Positions 27,098 through 39,273 are shown, numbered from the stretch's first letter. The stretch is DNA of 64,000 bases from Falsirhodobacter sp. alg1 (GCF_000739715.2 NZ_BBJC02000003.1:307059-371058), one strand, 5' to 3'. Made by a program: numbers and translations. Notes: generated from the letters alone by a model not told the origin.

Positions 27098-28348
27098 TCA
27101 GGAAAGTCTTAGCAACCTGTGCTTTTTCTTCCCGATGGACACTTTCATTTCGGCACCAACCGTTTCCGCCGTCACTACCATGTTCGGGTCGGTGACAAGG
27201 TCGTTGTTGAACCGCAGACCGCTTTCGGCAACCAGACGTTTCGCTTCCTTACCCGAGGAAACGAGGCCGGACTCCACCAGAAAGCGGGTAACGGCAAGGC
27301 CAGCACGCAGTGTATCCGCGGGCAGTGTGACCACTTCCAGTTCGCCGCCCACGCCGCCCTGTTCGAACACGGCCCGCGCGGTTTCCGCCGCCGCTGCCGC
27401 TGCTGCCGCACCATGCAGAAGGGTGGTAACTTCATTGGCCAGAATGACCTTGCCTTCGTTGATTTCCGATCCCTGCAGGGCGCCAAGACGCTCGCATTCC
27501 TCAACCGGCAGTTCGGTATAGAGCTTCAGGAAACGGCCCACGTCCGCATCGGTGGTATTGCGCCAGAACTGCCAGAAATCATAGGGCGACAGCATATCGC
27601 CATCCAGCCACATGGCACCACCCGCCGATTTGCCCATCTTGCGGCCGTCGGAGGTGGTCAGCAGGGGAGAGGTCAATCCGAACAGTTGCGTGTCCAGCGT
27701 ACGACGGGTCAGGTCGATCCCGTTGATGATATTGCCCCACTGATCCGAACCGCCCATCTGCAGGACACAGCCGTAACGGCGGTTCAGTTCCATGAAATCA
27801 TAAGCTTGCAGGATCATGTAGTTGAATTCGAGGAACGACAGACTCTGCTCGCGGTCCAGGCGCGATTTGACCGATTCAAAGGCCAGCATCCGGTTTACCG
27901 AGAAATGGCGGCCGATGTCGCGCAGGAATTCAAGGTAGTTCAGATTGTCCAGCCACTCGGCATTGTTGAGCATTATGGCATCCGTGGCACCATCGCCATA
28001 GGACAGGTATTTGGCGAATACCCGTTGCATGCCGGAAATATTGGCATCGATCTGGTCGCTGGTCAGCAGGGGGCGTTCGTCCGCCCTGAACGAAGGGTCT
28101 CCGACCTTGGTCGTGCCGCCGCCCATCAGGGTGATCGGCTTATGCCCGGTTTTTTGCAGCCAGCGCAGCATCATGATGTTCAACAGATGCCCGACGTGCA
28201 GCGAAGCCGCCGTCGCGTCATAGCCGATATAAGCAGAGACCGTGCCTTTGCAGCATGCCTCGTCGAGTGCCTGATAATCAGTGCAATCGGCAAGGTAACC
28301 GCGTTCCATCATCACCCGGAGGAAGTCTGATTTCGCATGGTAGGTCAT
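27098..28348 (-). CDS. tyrS: Tyrosyl-tRNA synthetase
   Basis: A 416-residue class I synthetase with HVGH at about residues 51-54 and KMGKS ([11 protein letters not shown]) as the second signature. The C-terminal S4-like RNA-binding part includes [14 protein letters not shown]. Length and order match bacterial TyrRS. A run of eight alanines (AAAAAAAA) in the linker reflects GC-rich codons, not a distinct repeat. It is divergent from anmK, with 56 bases between. Confidence 0.96.
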   Translation of the reverse strand: MTYHAKSDFLRVMMERGYLADCTDYQALDEACCKGTVSAYIGYDATAASLHVGHLLNIMMLRWLQKTGHKPITLMGGGTTKVGDPSFRADERPLLTSDQIDANISGMQRVFAKYLSYGDGATDAIMLNNAEWLDNLNYLEFLRDIGRHFSVNRMLAFESVKSRLDREQSLSFLEFNYMILQAYDFMELNRRYGCVLQMGGSDQWGNIINGIDLTRRTLDTQLFGLTSPLLTTSDGRKMGKSAGGAMWLDGDMLSPYDFWQFWRNTTDADVGRFLKLYTELPVEECERLGALQGSEINEGKVILANEVTTLLHGAAAAAAAAETARAVFEQGGVGGELEVVTLPADTLRAGLAVTRFLVESGLVSSGKEAKRLVAESGLRFNNDLVTDPNMVVTAETVGAEMKVSIGKKKHRLLRLS

Positions 28349-28404
28349 GGTTGTTCTCTTGCGTTATATCGTGCAGGTCTTTCGTATAACGGTGATAATG
28401 GGGA

Positions 28405-29496
28405 TTGGCCATGTTGAATTCCGGACCTGTCTGGGCGCTTGGGGCGATGTCCGGTACGTCGCTGGACGGGGTCGATGCCGCCATGGTGCTGACCGATGGA
28501 GAGCGGATCTACGAATTCGGAGCCACGGCATATCGCGCCTATACCGATGCCGAACGCGAGGTGATCCGCGCCGCCCTGGGCCAGTGGGACGGCGATGCCG
28601 TGCTTGCCGCGGCACAGGTGGTGGAGGCCGCGCATATCGAGGTTCTGGCGAAGTTTCCGCAGGCGGATATCATCGGTTTTCACGGGCAGACATTGGCGCA
28701 TGATCCGGCAGGCCGCGGCACCCTGCAGACAGGTTCGGGGCAGGTGCTATCTGCGGCGCTTGGCCGGCCCGTCGTCTGGGATTTCCGCAGTGCGGATGTG
28801 GCAGCGGGGGGGCAAGGGGCCCCGCTTGCGCCGTTTTTCCACTTTGCCTGCGCTCAATGGGCCAATGAGGCAGCGCCTGTTGCCATCCTGAATCTGGGCG
28901 GTGTGGGCAATGTCACATGGCTGGATCCACGGCATGCTGCCCCCGAAAGCGCAGGGGCCATTCTTGCCTTTGATACCGGCCCCGCGAATGCCCCGGTCAA
29001 CGATATGATGCGGGCCCGGCGCGGGCTTGATTACGACGAAGGCGGAAAGCTGGCGGCGGAGGGGCACGCGGATGAGGCATTTCTGGCGCAATTCGTCCGG
29101 CATGACTACTTCGATAGGGTGCCCCCCAAATCGCTGGACCGGGATGATTTCAGGCACAGCCTTGCGGCAGTGACGGGATCTGATGCGGATGTCTGCGCGA
29201 CATTGACCGCCGGTATTGCCGTGGCCGTGGCGGCGGCGCTCCCGCATTTTCCGGTGCCTGTGGCCAGACTGCTGGTAACAGGGGGCGGGCGGCATAATGC
29301 GACGTTGATGCAGATGATTGCCCAGCGGACGGGGCTGGATGTGCATCCTGTCGAGGCGATGGGTCTTGATGGCGATATGCTGGAGGCGCAGGCCTTTGCC
29401 TATCTGGCAGTTCGATCTGCACGGGGCATGCCGCTGTCGGCACCGCTGACCACGGGGGTTCCTGTGGCGGTCACAGGGGGGCGGATCAGCATGTGA
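28405..29496 (+). CDS. anmK: Anhydro-N-acetylmuramic acid kinase
   Basis: A 363-residue sugar kinase that phosphorylates anhydro-MurNAc during peptidoglycan recycling. The N-terminal ATPase signature [14 protein letters not shown] is characteristic, and later motifs ([21 protein letters not shown]) match AnmK. The start ATG 28405 follows a region ending GGTGATAATGGGGATTGGCC. It is convergent with eno, separated by 42 bases that carry a long hairpin. The divergent neighbour tyrS often accompanies anmK in proteobacteria. Confidence 0.93.
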   Translation: MAMLNSGPVWALGAMSGTSLDGVDAAMVLTDGERIYEFGATAYRAYTDAEREVIRAALGQWDGDAVLAAAQVVEAAHIEVLAKFPQADIIGFHGQTLAHDPAGRGTLQTGSGQVLSAALGRPVVWDFRSADVAAGGQGAPLAPFFHFACAQWANEAAPVAILNLGGVGNVTWLDPRHAAPESAGAILAFDTGPANAPVNDMMRARRGLDYDEGGKLAAEGHADEAFLAQFVRHDYFDRVPPKSLDRDDFRHSLAAVTGSDADVCATLTAGIAVAVAAALPHFPVPVARLLVTGGGRHNATLMQMIAQRTGLDVHPVEAMGLDGDMLEAQAFAYLAVRSARGMPLSAPLTTGVPVAVTGGRISM

Positions 29497-29498
29497 TG

Positions 29499-29529
29499 CC
29501 GCCGCCCGCATCAGGGGTGCGGGCGGCGG
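29499..29529. terminator. Bidirectional hairpin between anmK and eno
   Basis: A 12-bp perfect GC-rich stem (CCGCCGCCCGCA / TGCGGGCGGCGG) lies between the two convergent stops. No strong T run is present on either side, so termination could be partly Rho-dependent. Confidence 0.7.
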
Positions 29530-29538
29530 GCAGAGGTC

Positions 29539-30846
<1,308 letters not shown>

Positions 30847-30879
30847 CTAGCCCGCCAATGAACGTCTGGAAAGCCTGTT

Positions 30880-31293
30880 TCAGGTCTTCTTCAGCGGAAC
30901 GCCGTAGAGTTCCAGCCGATGGCCCTTCAGGGTATAGCCCAGCTTCTGTGCGATTTTTTCCTGCAATGCCTCAATTTCAGGATCGACGAATTCGATGACC
31001 TTGCCGGAATAGAGGTCGATCAGATGGTCGTGATGGTCACGTTCCGCATCCTCGTAACGCGCGCGGCCGTCCTGGAACTCCAGCCGGTCCAATATCCCGG
31101 ATTCCTCGAACAGCTTAACCGTGCGATAGACGGTCGCCAGGGAAATGCGCGGATCAAGGGCCAGCGCACGGGCATAAAGCTCCTCCACATCAGGATGATC
31201 GTTCGACGTGCCGATCACGCGCGCAATGGTGCGGCGTTGCTCTGTCATACGCAGGCCCTTGGCTTCGCAGCGGGCGATAATTTCTTCATCCAT
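30880..31293 (-). CDS. fur: Fur family regulator (Fur/Mur)
   Basis: A 137-residue metalloregulator. The winged helix covers about residues 10-85, and the metal site includes the HHDH segment (ERDHHDHLIDLYSG). There are no C-terminal CxxC pairs, as in alphaproteobacterial Fur/Mur proteins. In Rhodobacter relatives this subtype responds to manganese as much as iron, so the gene could be called mur. It ends 63 bases upstream of eno, both on the minus strand. Confidence 0.9.
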   Translation of the reverse strand: MDEEIIARCEAKGLRMTEQRRTIARVIGTSNDHPDVEELYARALALDPRISLATVYRTVKLFEESGILDRLEFQDGRARYEDAERDHHDHLIDLYSGKVIEFVDPEIEALQEKIAQKLGYTLKGHRLELYGVPLKKT

Positions 31294-31468
31294 GGCAGAT
31301 ATCCCTTCGCGGCGTCCGCATAAGCGATTTTAATTCGGTTGAACAGGTTAACCGGACATCCGCATACGGGAAGCCTTTTTGCCGCAGAACCAAGGCAAAT
31401 CCGTAGCCAGACGTGACAGCAGGGGCGAGGTGGGATATGGGCAGGGCCTTATAACGCATGAGGCCATG

Positions 31469-32617
31469 ATGACCCCCGCCGCCCGTCTATCTGCATCAAT
31501 CGAGATCCTTGACCGCTGGCTGGCCGGAGTTCCCGCTGAAAAGGCCCTTGTGAACTGGGCTCGCGCCAGCCGTTTTGCAGGGTCTGGTGACCGTAATGCC
31601 GTACGTGATCTTGTGTTCGACGCCATTCGCTGCCGTCGCAGTTTTGCGGCCCTTGGCGGTTCGGAAACGGGGCGCGGGCTGATCCTTGGTGGTCTGCGGG
31701 CGCGGGGGGAGGATCCGGTCGGGATGTTTACCGGTGAGGGCCACGCCCCGGCCCCTGTGGCCGAAGATGAGACCGGCCATACCCCCGAGGGCGGGGCAGC
31801 TCTGGATTGTCCTGAATGGCTGGCCGCACAGCTTGAATCCTCGCTGGGAGGTGATTTTGCGCCCGTCATGGAGGCACTGCGCCATCGCGCGCCGGTGTTT
31901 CTGCGCGCAGTCGGCAATGTCGAGGCTGTTCGCAAGGCCCTAGCTGCCGAAGGGATCATGACCGAACCGCACCCGCTGGCTGCCAAGGCGCTGGAAGTGA
32001 AAGAAGGCGCGCGCAAGATCCTCCAGTCCAAGGCCTATGCCTCGGGCAAGGTCGAGCTGCAGGATGCGGCCTCGCAGGCGGTGGTGGAGCTTTTGCCGCT
32101 GGCTGACAATGACCGCGTTCTGGATTTCTGCGCGGGCGGCGGCGGCAAGACCCTGGCCATGGCGACACGGGCACGGTTGAAGCTGGTGGCCCATGATTCC
32201 GTGCCGCGGCGCATGGCCGATTTCCGGGTGCGGGCCGAACGTGCGGGCGTTCGTGTCGGCTATCTGGATACGGCTGCCGCGCTGAGCGAAACCTACGATC
32301 TGGTGCTGGTAGATGCGCCATGTTCCGGTTCGGGGAGCTGGCGGCGCTCTCCTGAGGGGAAGTGGGCCCTGACACCGGAGCGTCTGAACGAGTTGACGGG
32401 GATACAGGATGCCATCCTGAAGCAGGTTCGCGGGGCGGTCCAGCCGGGTGGCTATCTGGCCTATGCGACATGCTCGCTGCTGGATGTGGAAAACAAGGAT
32501 CGTATCGAGGCGTTTCTATCAGGCAATCCCGATTGGAAGGTCGTTTCGACCCGAACGCTTACACCGCTGGACGGTGGTGACGGTTTCTTTGTTTCACTGT
32601 TGCAGCGGCAGGCATAA
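31469..32617 (+). CDS. RsmB/NOP family class I SAM-dependent RNA methyltransferase
   Basis: A 382-residue rRNA m5C methyltransferase homolog. The catalytic cysteines are in DAPCSGSGSWRR and YATCSLLDVENKD. The SAM-binding motif is LDFCAGGGGKTLAMA. An N-terminal NusB-like domain covers about residues 1-85. ATG 31469 (MTPAARLSASIEIL) is preferred because GAGG is five bases before it; the frame also has ATG 31466 and an upstream extension. It lies just upstream of cckA. Confidence 0.87.
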   Translation: MTPAARLSASIEILDRWLAGVPAEKALVNWARASRFAGSGDRNAVRDLVFDAIRCRRSFAALGGSETGRGLILGGLRARGEDPVGMFTGEGHAPAPVAEDETGHTPEGGAALDCPEWLAAQLESSLGGDFAPVMEALRHRAPVFLRAVGNVEAVRKALAAEGIMTEPHPLAAKALEVKEGARKILQSKAYASGKVELQDAASQAVVELLPLADNDRVLDFCAGGGGKTLAMATRARLKLVAHDSVPRRMADFRVRAERAGVRVGYLDTAAALSETYDLVLVDAPCSGSGSWRRSPEGKWALTPERLNELTGIQDAILKQVRGAVQPGGYLAYATCSLLDVENKDRIEAFLSGNPDWKVVSTRTLTPLDGGDGFFVSLLQRQA

Positions 32618-32635
32618 CTCTGCGTAGAAACAGGA

Positions 32636-32651
32636 TTAACCGACAGTTAAT
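32636..32651 (+). promoter_or_regulatory. CtrA-like binding site upstream of cckA
   Basis: TTAACCGACAGTTAAT fits the alphaproteobacterial CtrA site TTAA-N7-TTAAC and the Rhodobacterales form TTAAC-N5-GTTAAC with one mismatch at the last base. The two bases outside also pair, so the whole forms a 7+7-base palindrome (GATTAAC...GTTAATC at 32634-32652). It lies about 45 bases before the cckA start. Function is inferred; CckA is the kinase that ultimately controls CtrA, so this would be a feedback site. Confidence 0.6.
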
Positions 32652-32694
32652 CAATTCCTGCGACGCCACTGGCATGAGATATCCCGGACGTACA

Positions 32695-34731
32695 ATGCCA
32701 TTCTCGCGGATCTATGGTTTCTGGATTGTCGCCATGCTGGCGGGTGGGGCGGTGGCGTTGGTCGTCACCGTCACGGCAGGCAGTTTTCGCCTGATCGAGG
32801 CGGCGCTTGCCGTAACGCTGACGCTATGGACGCTGTCGTTCGGTGCCGCCTGTCTGTACACTGTCCGCATGATGCGAGAGCGGACGTTGCGCCTTGCCTT
32901 GCAGCGGATGGCCGAGGGGGATCCCTCGATGTGCTTTTCCACGGCAGGGGATGGCCGGATCGTCTGGGTCAACGCAGCGGCCCGTGCCCGCGTCGGCAAG
33001 GTCGAGGATCGCGGTCCCGTGCCCGCATTGTCCACATTGTTTGCCGCACCGGCATCGGTGCTGTACCGGTTGCAGGCGCAGGCCAGCCGCGTCGGTTCCG
33101 CCTATGAAGATGTGGTGATGCATACCCGGCAGGCTCGCCTGTCCGTTCATGCCGCCGGGGTGGATCGCTATTTCTGGCGGATCGAAGAGCGGTTGAGCTG
33201 CGCCGATTCCACATTGGCGGTCACCGGGGACGGAACTGCCGAAGCGCCCCTGCTGGAACGGTTCTTCGAGGATATTCCGCTCTCGATCGTTACTTTCGCC
33301 ATGGACGGGACGCTTCTGAGCGCGAACGCTTTGGCGCGGGAACAGCTTCTAATTCCATCCGGTGAACCTGCGGGGATTGCCGATCTGCTGGAGGGGTTGG
33401 GGCGTTCGGTCAGCACCTGGCTGCATGACGTGGTGGTTGGTCGTATTCCGCCTGCAAGCGAGGTCTTGCGTGTCAAACGGGCCACGGCCGACAGCTTCCT
33501 GCAGGTGACGCTACGACGCATGACGTCGAACGGCAATCCGATGGTGATGGCCGTTCTGATTGATGCAACAGCCGTCAAGACGCTGGAGGCGCAGTTCAAT
33601 CAGAGCCAGAAAATGCAGGCCATCGGGCAGCTTGCCGGGGGAATTGCGCATGATTTCAACAATCTGCTGACAGCTATTTCCGGGCACTGCGATCTTTTGT
33701 TGTTGCGGCACGACCAGGATGATCCTGAATATTCGGATCTTATGCAGATCCACCAGAACGCCAATCGGGCAGCCAGCCTTGTGGGGCAGCTGCTGGCATT
33801 TTCGCGCAAGCAGACGCAAAAGCTGGAAACGCTGGATCTGACGGATGTGCTGTCGGACCTGACGCACCTTCTGAACCGCCTGGTTGGAGAGCGTGTTCGG
33901 CTGTGCCTGTCGAATGCCTCGGGGGCGGGGCGCGTCAATGCCGACCGGCGTCAGCTGGAACAGGTGATCATGAACCTTGTCGTCAACGCCCGCGATGCGA
34001 TGATGTCGGGCGGGGAAATCCTGATCGAAACCGACAGCATGGCGCTGACGCAGGAATTGCGCCGCAATCGTGCGGTGGTGCCGCCGGGTGATTATTCTGT
34101 CATTCGTGTGATCGACAAAGGGGTGGGTATTCCTGCCGATCAGCTGGAAAAGATATTCGAGCCGTTCTTTACTACCAAACGTCAGGGGGAAGGGACCGGC
34201 CTCGGGCTTTCCACCGTTTACGGGATCGTCAAGCAGACGGGTGGCTTCATCTTTGTCGACAGTATTCTCGGGATCGGCAGTACGTTCCACATCCTGTTGC
34301 CGCGCAGTTACGACATGCCCGAGACGACCGAGCCGCTTGCCGTTGTCACGCCCAAGTTCCGCCCTGGTGATGGCGTCGTGCTTCTGGTGGAAGATGAAGC
34401 CCCGGTGCGTGCATTCGCGTCCCGCGCCCTGCGACTGCGCGGCTATACCGTGTTGGAGGCGGGGAGCGGGGAGGAAGCGCTGGCTTTGCTGGCCGACACG
34501 TCGCTGCATGTCGATCTGTTCGTTACCGACGTGGTCATGCCGGGCCTTGATGGCCCGTCATGGGTGCGCCGGGCGCTGCAGGACCGTCCCGATGCACATA
34601 TCATCTTCGTATCCGGCTATGCCGAAGAGGCCTTTGCCGACGAACAGGCGCAGTTCACCAATTCGGTATTCCTGCCAAAACCCTTCTCTCTCAATGATCT
34701 GACGATGACGGTGCAGCGCCAATTGAGTTGA
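32695..34731 (+). CDS. cckA: Hybrid histidine kinase CckA
   Basis: A 678-residue hybrid kinase. Two N-terminal membrane helices (about residues 9-55) are followed by a PAS-type region (about 80-290). The DHp helix carries His319 in AGGIAHDFNNLLTAISG. The ATP-binding domain covers about 370-540, including GEGTGLGLSTVYGIVKQT. A C-terminal receiver has Asp612 (VTDVVMPG). This order, and the location between an rRNA methyltransferase and recA, matches CckA, which through ChpT phosphorylates CtrA. The start could also be ATG 32674; neither has a strong ribosome site. Its 3' end overlaps the convergent sulfotransferase gene by 41 bases. Confidence 0.88.
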   Translation: MPFSRIYGFWIVAMLAGGAVALVVTVTAGSFRLIEAALAVTLTLWTLSFGAACLYTVRMMRERTLRLALQRMAEGDPSMCFSTAGDGRIVWVNAAARARVGKVEDRGPVPALSTLFAAPASVLYRLQAQASRVGSAYEDVVMHTRQARLSVHAAGVDRYFWRIEERLSCADSTLAVTGDGTAEAPLLERFFEDIPLSIVTFAMDGTLLSANALAREQLLIPSGEPAGIADLLEGLGRSVSTWLHDVVVGRIPPASEVLRVKRATADSFLQVTLRRMTSNGNPMVMAVLIDATAVKTLEAQFNQSQKMQAIGQLAGGIAHDFNNLLTAISGHCDLLLLRHDQDDPEYSDLMQIHQNANRAASLVGQLLAFSRKQTQKLETLDLTDVLSDLTHLLNRLVGERVRLCLSNASGAGRVNADRRQLEQVIMNLVVNARDAMMSGGEILIETDSMALTQELRRNRAVVPPGDYSVIRVIDKGVGIPADQLEKIFEPFFTTKRQGEGTGLGLSTVYGIVKQTGGFIFVDSILGIGSTFHILLPRSYDMPETTEPLAVVTPKFRPGDGVVLLVEDEAPVRAFASRALRLRGYTVLEAGSGEEALALLADTSLHVDLFVTDVVMPGLDGPSWVRRALQDRPDAHIIFVSGYAEEAFADEQAQFTNSVFLPKPFSLNDLTMTVQRQLS

Positions 34732-35311
34732 TCGAGGCATACATCTCGTAATCCTTCACGCAGGCCTGCTGCAAAAGGGCTTCGCCTTCGGGCGAAAGAT
34801 CTAGGGCACCGGGGGGCGAAACGTTCAAGCGGGGCAGGGTGATCGCGCAATCCAGCCGGTCTTCGAGAAAGGCGACGAAGCTGTCGATATCCTCGTAGCG
34901 GAACAGATGATCGATCCCTTCGCCATTGCGGGGGCGGAGAAAACGCTCCTGCGATCCGACATCGGCAAAGGCAGGCTTGTCCTCCGAGGCGTAGGCCGTA
35001 ACGAACTGTTCAAACGTTAGCCCCTGGGTTCCCTTTTCCGCACTGACGGAATTGCGTGTGCGATAGCGGAACCAGCTTCCCAGCCAGTCGCGCGGTTCTC
35101 GCATCAGGGCCACGGTTTCGAAATCGGCACCCGAGGTTGCGCGCAGATAGGGGCCGATAAACCGGCGGTAGCGATGGACGGTGGTATGTTTCAGCACCGG
35201 CGGCCGCGTGACCGCAATCGCGGAAAGCGATTCAAGCGCGCTTTCGATGGCTGTTGACCCTGTTTTCGGCGTCGAGAGGAAAACAAGCCGCTGTTCCCAA
35301 AAAACTAACAT
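34691..35311 (-). CDS. Sulfotransferase family protein
   Basis: A 206-residue PAPS-dependent sulfotransferase-like protein. The 5'-phosphosulfate loop is STPKTGST at residues 13-20, and the 3'-phosphate region is MREPRDWLGSWFR. It is short for the family but complete by motif. It transfers sulfate to an unknown acceptor. Its last 41 bases overlap the cckA 3' end on the other strand, and it is divergent from recA. Confidence 0.82.
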   Translation of the reverse strand: MLVFWEQRLVFLSTPKTGSTAIESALESLSAIAVTRPPVLKHTTVHRYRRFIGPYLRATSGADFETVALMREPRDWLGSWFRYRTRNSVSAEKGTQGLTFEQFVTAYASEDKPAFADVGSQERFLRPRNGEGIDHLFRYEDIDSFVAFLEDRLDCAITLPRLNVSPPGALDLSPEGEALLQQACVKDYEMYASINSIGAAPSSSDH

Positions 35312-35392
35312 CGTCTGATTCCTTCGTGAAGCGCATCGTCATTTAAGTATTGCTTAAGCATTTTGGCAAAAAGATCAATTTGATGAAAACCC

Positions 35393-35442
35393 TTGCTATC
35401 TCGGGTCCGCTTGCCCATATAGCATAGGAACAAAAAGAGAAT
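35393..35442 (+). promoter_or_regulatory. recA: recA promoter with SOS-box-like repeat
   Basis: TTGCTA (35393-35398) and CATATA (35416-35421) are 17 bases apart and form a plausible promoter. GAAC-N7-GAAT at 35428-35442, with only the last base off the alphaproteobacterial LexA direct repeat GAAC-N7-GAAC, falls at the probable transcription start. LexA bound there would block recA. The match is imperfect, so this is a candidate. Confidence 0.45.
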
Positions 35443-35490
35443 ATCAAGCCCGATTGCCGGTGCTTGTAGCCTGTGCGAAAAGGGATTTCG

Positions 35491-36558
35491 ATGGCAACTG
35501 CGAACCTCTTTGAATCGAACGGAAAGCGCGAAATGGATAAGGCAAAGGCGTTGGAAAGCGCATTGGCTCAGATCGAACGGCAGTTCGGCAAGGGCTCGAT
35601 CATGAAGCTAGGGCAAGATAATGCCGTGATGGATGTTGAGGCAACCTCGACCGGATCGCTGGGTCTTGATATCGCGCTTGGAATTGGCGGCCTGCCCAAG
35701 GGACGGATCATCGAAATCTACGGCCCGGAAAGCTCGGGCAAGACAACGCTGACGCTGCATGTCGTGGCTGAAGAGCAGAAGTCCGGTGGTGTCTGCGCCT
35801 TTGTGGACGCGGAACATGCCCTTGATCCCGCTTATGCGAAAAAGCTGGGCGTGAATCTGGATGAACTGCTTATCTCGCAGCCCGATACAGGTGAACAGGC
35901 GCTGGAGATTGTGGACACGCTGGTCCGGTCCGGTGCGGTGAACCTGATCGTCGTCGATTCGGTTGCGGCGCTGACGCCGAAGGCTGAAATCGAAGGTGAT
36001 ATGGGTGACATGCAGATGGGCAGCCAGGCCCGTCTGATGAGCCAGGCAATGCGCAAGCTGACCGCATCGATCGGCCGCTCCAACTGCATGGTCATCTTCA
36101 TCAACCAGATCCGCATGAAAATCGGCGTCATGTTCGGCAGCCCCGAAACAACGACAGGGGGCAATGCGCTCAAGTTCTATGCTTCCGTCCGTCTGGATAT
36201 CCGCCGTACCGGTGCGATCAAGGATCGTGACGAGGTCGTTGGAAACTCTACCCGTGTGAAGGTCGTCAAGAACAAGGTCGCCCCGCCATTCAAGGAGGTG
36301 GAGTTCGATATCATGTATGGCGAAGGCATCTCCAAGCTGGGTGAGCTGGTGGATCTTGGGGTCAAGGCTGGCGTGGTCGAGAAATCGGGTTCGTGGTACT
36401 CCTTTGGCGACGAGCGTATCGGGCAGGGACGTGAGAACGCAAAGCAGTTCCTGCGGGCCAATCCGGCCAGTGCGCGCAGCATCGAGGACAAGGTCCGGGC
36501 CGCCCATGGCCTTGATCTCAGCTTCAAACCTTCTGCCGACGATCTGACGGAAGACTGA
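35491..36558 (+). CDS. recA: Recombinase A
   Basis: A 355-residue RecA, the strand-exchange and SOS-coprotease protein. Walker [10 protein letters not shown] is near residues 78-86, and loop L2 includes [23 protein letters not shown] 35491 ([11 protein letters not shown]) is preferred to the GTG 35473 because AAAAGGGA lies about six bases before it. The next gene, alaS, follows 66 bases later on the same strand. Confidence 0.97.
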   Translation: MATANLFESNGKREMDKAKALESALAQIERQFGKGSIMKLGQDNAVMDVEATSTGSLGLDIALGIGGLPKGRIIEIYGPESSGKTTLTLHVVAEEQKSGGVCAFVDAEHALDPAYAKKLGVNLDELLISQPDTGEQALEIVDTLVRSGAVNLIVVDSVAALTPKAEIEGDMGDMQMGSQARLMSQAMRKLTASIGRSNCMVIFINQIRMKIGVMFGSPETTTGGNALKFYASVRLDIRRTGAIKDRDEVVGNSTRVKVVKNKVAPPFKEVEFDIMYGEGISKLGELVDLGVKAGVVEKSGSWYSFGDERIGQGRENAKQFLRANPASARSIEDKVRAAHGLDLSFKPSADDLTED

Positions 36559-36624
36559 CGCCCCCTTGTTGCGCGGGCCTCTGGCGGGTAAACGGATCGT
36601 AACCGCAAGACAGGGGCCCCACGC

Positions 36625-39273
36625 ATGCCGTCGTTGAACGAAATCCGATCCACATTCCTAGATTTCTTTGCGCGGAACGGCCACACGGTCGTTCCCAGCA
36701 GCCCATTGGTGCCGCGCAACGATCCAACCTTGATGTTCGCGAACTCGGGTATGGTCCAGTTCAAGGATTGCTTCACCGGAAATGAACAGCGCGATTATGT
36801 TCGCGCGACATCGTCGCAGAAATGCGTGCGGGCCGGTGGCAAGCATAACGATCTGGACAATGTGGGGTATACCGCACGGCACCATACATTCTTTGAAATG
36901 ATGGGCAATTTCAGCTTTGGCGATTACTTCAAGGAGCAGGCGATCGCGAATGCATGGGAATTGCTGACGACCGATTTCGATATTCCCAAAGACAAGCTTC
37001 TGGTGACTGTCTATCACACCGATGACGAAGCTGCGGGTCTCTGGAAGAAAATCGCCGGTCTGGGCGATGACCGGATCATCCGCATTCCCACAAACGACAA
37101 TTTCTGGTCTATGGGGCCGACCGGTCCTTGTGGTCCGTGCTCGGAGATCTTTTTCGACCACGGCGACAAGATCTGGGGTGGTCCCCCCGGCTCCAAGGAT
37201 GAGGACGGTGATCGTTTCATCGAGATCTGGAACCTCGTTTTCATGCAGAACGAGCAATTTGCCGACGGATCGATGCGCGCGCTGGATATGCAATCGATCG
37301 ACACCGGCATGGGGCTGGAACGGATCGGCGCCTTGTTGCAGGGCAAGCACGATAACTACGACACCGATTTGATGCGCAGCCTGATCGAGGCAAGCGCCAA
37401 TGCCACATCGACCGATCCCGACGGCTCGGGCAAGATGCATCACCGCGTGATCGCGGACCACTTGCGGTCATCCTCTTTCCTTATGGCCGACGGCGTCATG
37501 CCATCCAGCGAGGGTCGCGGCTATGTTCTGCGTCGTATCATGCGCCGCGCCATGCGTCATGCGCATCAGCTGGGCGCGCGTGATCCGCTGATGTACCGTC
37601 TGGTTCCGGCATTGGTTCGCCAGATGGGCGAGGCGTATCCCGAACTGTCACGCGCGCAGCCATTGATCGAGGAAACACTGCGTCAGGAAGAAACGAAATT
37701 CCGGCAGACGCTGGATCGTGGCCTGAAGCTTCTGGATGAAGAATTGGCCGGACTGCCTGATGGCGCCGTTTTGCCGGGGGCAACAGCCTTCAAACTCTAC
37801 GATACCTATGGATTTCCGCTGGACCTGACGCAGGATGCCCTGCGTGAAAAGGGGCGGACGGTCGATACGGATGGCTTCGCCACGGCAATGGCCGAGCAGA
37901 AGGCGCTGGCAGGCGGTTCCTGGGCCGGTTCCGGCGAAACGAAAGACGCCGCGATCTGGTTCGAACTGGCCGACAAGCATGAGGCGACCGAATTCCTGGG
38001 CTATGATACCGAGGCTGCGGAAGGCCAGGTTCTTGCCATCGTTGCCGAAGGTGCCGAAATTGAAGCGGCCATTCCGGGCCAGACTGTGCAGATCATTCTG
38101 AACCAGACCCCGTTCTATGGTGAGAGTGGCGGTCAGGTCGGCGATGCGGGCTTCATCAGCACCACCACGGGCCGCGCCCGGATCACGGATACACGCCGCA
38201 GCCGCGGCCTGTTCCTGCACAGTGCCGAGGTCTCTGAAGGGGAAATCCGCACGGGACAGGGGGCCGAACTGGTTGTCGATCATTCGCGTCGTGCCGCAAT
38301 CGAGGCCAATCACTCCGCGACCCACCTGCTGAACGAGGCGTTGCGGCGCACGCTGGGGGATCATGTCGCCCAACGTGGGAGTTTGAATGCGCCTGATCGT
38401 CTGCGGTTTGATTTCAGCCATAGCAAGGGCCTTACAGCCGATGAAATGGCCACGGTCGAAGCCGAGGTGAACGCGATGATTCGCCAGAATGGCGAAGTCG
38501 TGACCCGTGTTATGGCACCGGACGATGCCCGTGAACTTGGCGCGCAGGCGCTGTTCGGCGAAAAATATGGCGATGAGGTTCGCGTTGTTTCCATGGGGCA
38601 GCGGATCGGATCAGGCAAAGGCACGGACGGAAAAACCTATAGTCTCGAGCTTTGTGGCGGCACCCATGTGGCGCGTTTGGGCGAGATCGGCCTGTTTGTG
38701 CTGCTCGGGGATTCCGCGTCTTCCTCAGGTGTGCGCCGGATCGAGGCCCTGACGGGTGAGGGTGCGCTGACCTATCTGAAGGAACAGGCGCAACGTGTGA
38801 CGGATGTGGCTGCCCTGTTGAAGGCATCGCCCGCAGACATCGTTGACCGGACGCGCGCCTTGGTCGAGGAACGTCGCGCCCTTACGAACGAACTGGCACA
38901 GGTGAAACGCGAAGCTGCCATGGTCGGCGCAGCCGGTGAGGCACGTGAGATCGCGGGCGTGAAGTTCATGTCGCGCATCGTGTCGGGTGTATCGGGCAAA
39001 GAGCTTCCCGGGTTGATCGACGAGATGAAATCCCAGATCGGTTCGGGTGCCGTGCTTCTGATTTCCGATACCGGTGGCAAGGCAGCACTCGCAGCCGGGG
39101 TGACAGCGGATTTGACGGATCGGCTGTCAGCGGTCACCTTGGTAAAGGCAGCTGCCGAGGCTCTTGGTGGCAAAGGCGGTGGCGGCCGGCCCGATATGGC
39201 GCAGGCCGGGGCCGGATCTGCGGCAAATGCCGAAGAAGCAGTCAAAGCGGTGGAAGCCGCACTGGGGGAATGA
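36625..39273 (+). CDS. alaS: Alanyl-tRNA synthetase
   Basis: An 882-residue class II synthetase. The aminoacylation core covers about residues 1-440, and the editing domain includes HSATHLL and CGGTH, which supply zinc ligands and clear mischarged Ser/Gly-tRNA(Ala). The C-Ala/DHHA1 region is from about 750 to 880. Length and order are standard. The stop codon is followed directly by the ATG of a DUF1330 gene with no gap. Confidence 0.97.
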   Translation: MPSLNEIRSTFLDFFARNGHTVVPSSPLVPRNDPTLMFANSGMVQFKDCFTGNEQRDYVRATSSQKCVRAGGKHNDLDNVGYTARHHTFFEMMGNFSFGDYFKEQAIANAWELLTTDFDIPKDKLLVTVYHTDDEAAGLWKKIAGLGDDRIIRIPTNDNFWSMGPTGPCGPCSEIFFDHGDKIWGGPPGSKDEDGDRFIEIWNLVFMQNEQFADGSMRALDMQSIDTGMGLERIGALLQGKHDNYDTDLMRSLIEASANATSTDPDGSGKMHHRVIADHLRSSSFLMADGVMPSSEGRGYVLRRIMRRAMRHAHQLGARDPLMYRLVPALVRQMGEAYPELSRAQPLIEETLRQEETKFRQTLDRGLKLLDEELAGLPDGAVLPGATAFKLYDTYGFPLDLTQDALREKGRTVDTDGFATAMAEQKALAGGSWAGSGETKDAAIWFELADKHEATEFLGYDTEAAEGQVLAIVAEGAEIEAAIPGQTVQIILNQTPFYGESGGQVGDAGFISTTTGRARITDTRRSRGLFLHSAEVSEGEIRTGQGAELVVDHSRRAAIEANHSATHLLNEALRRTLGDHVAQRGSLNAPDRLRFDFSHSKGLTADEMATVEAEVNAMIRQNGEVVTRVMAPDDARELGAQALFGEKYGDEVRVVSMGQRIGSGKGTDGKTYSLELCGGTHVARLGEIGLFVLLGDSASSSGVRRIEALTGEGALTYLKEQAQRVTDVAALLKASPADIVDRTRALVEERRALTNELAQVKREAAMVGAAGEAREIAGVKFMSRIVSGVSGKELPGLIDEMKSQIGSGAVLLISDTGGKAALAAGVTADLTDRLSAVTLVKAAAEALGGKGGGGRPDMAQAGAGSAANAEEAVKAVEAALGE

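Noticed and set aside
27375..27415. GCC/GCT repeat-like run
   Set aside because: It encodes the polyalanine linker of TyrRS with mixed alanine codons; not an independent DNA repeat.
27119..28330. 403-residue open frame antisense to tyrS
   Set aside because: Shadow of a certain synthetase gene; composition is typical of reverse-frame reading.
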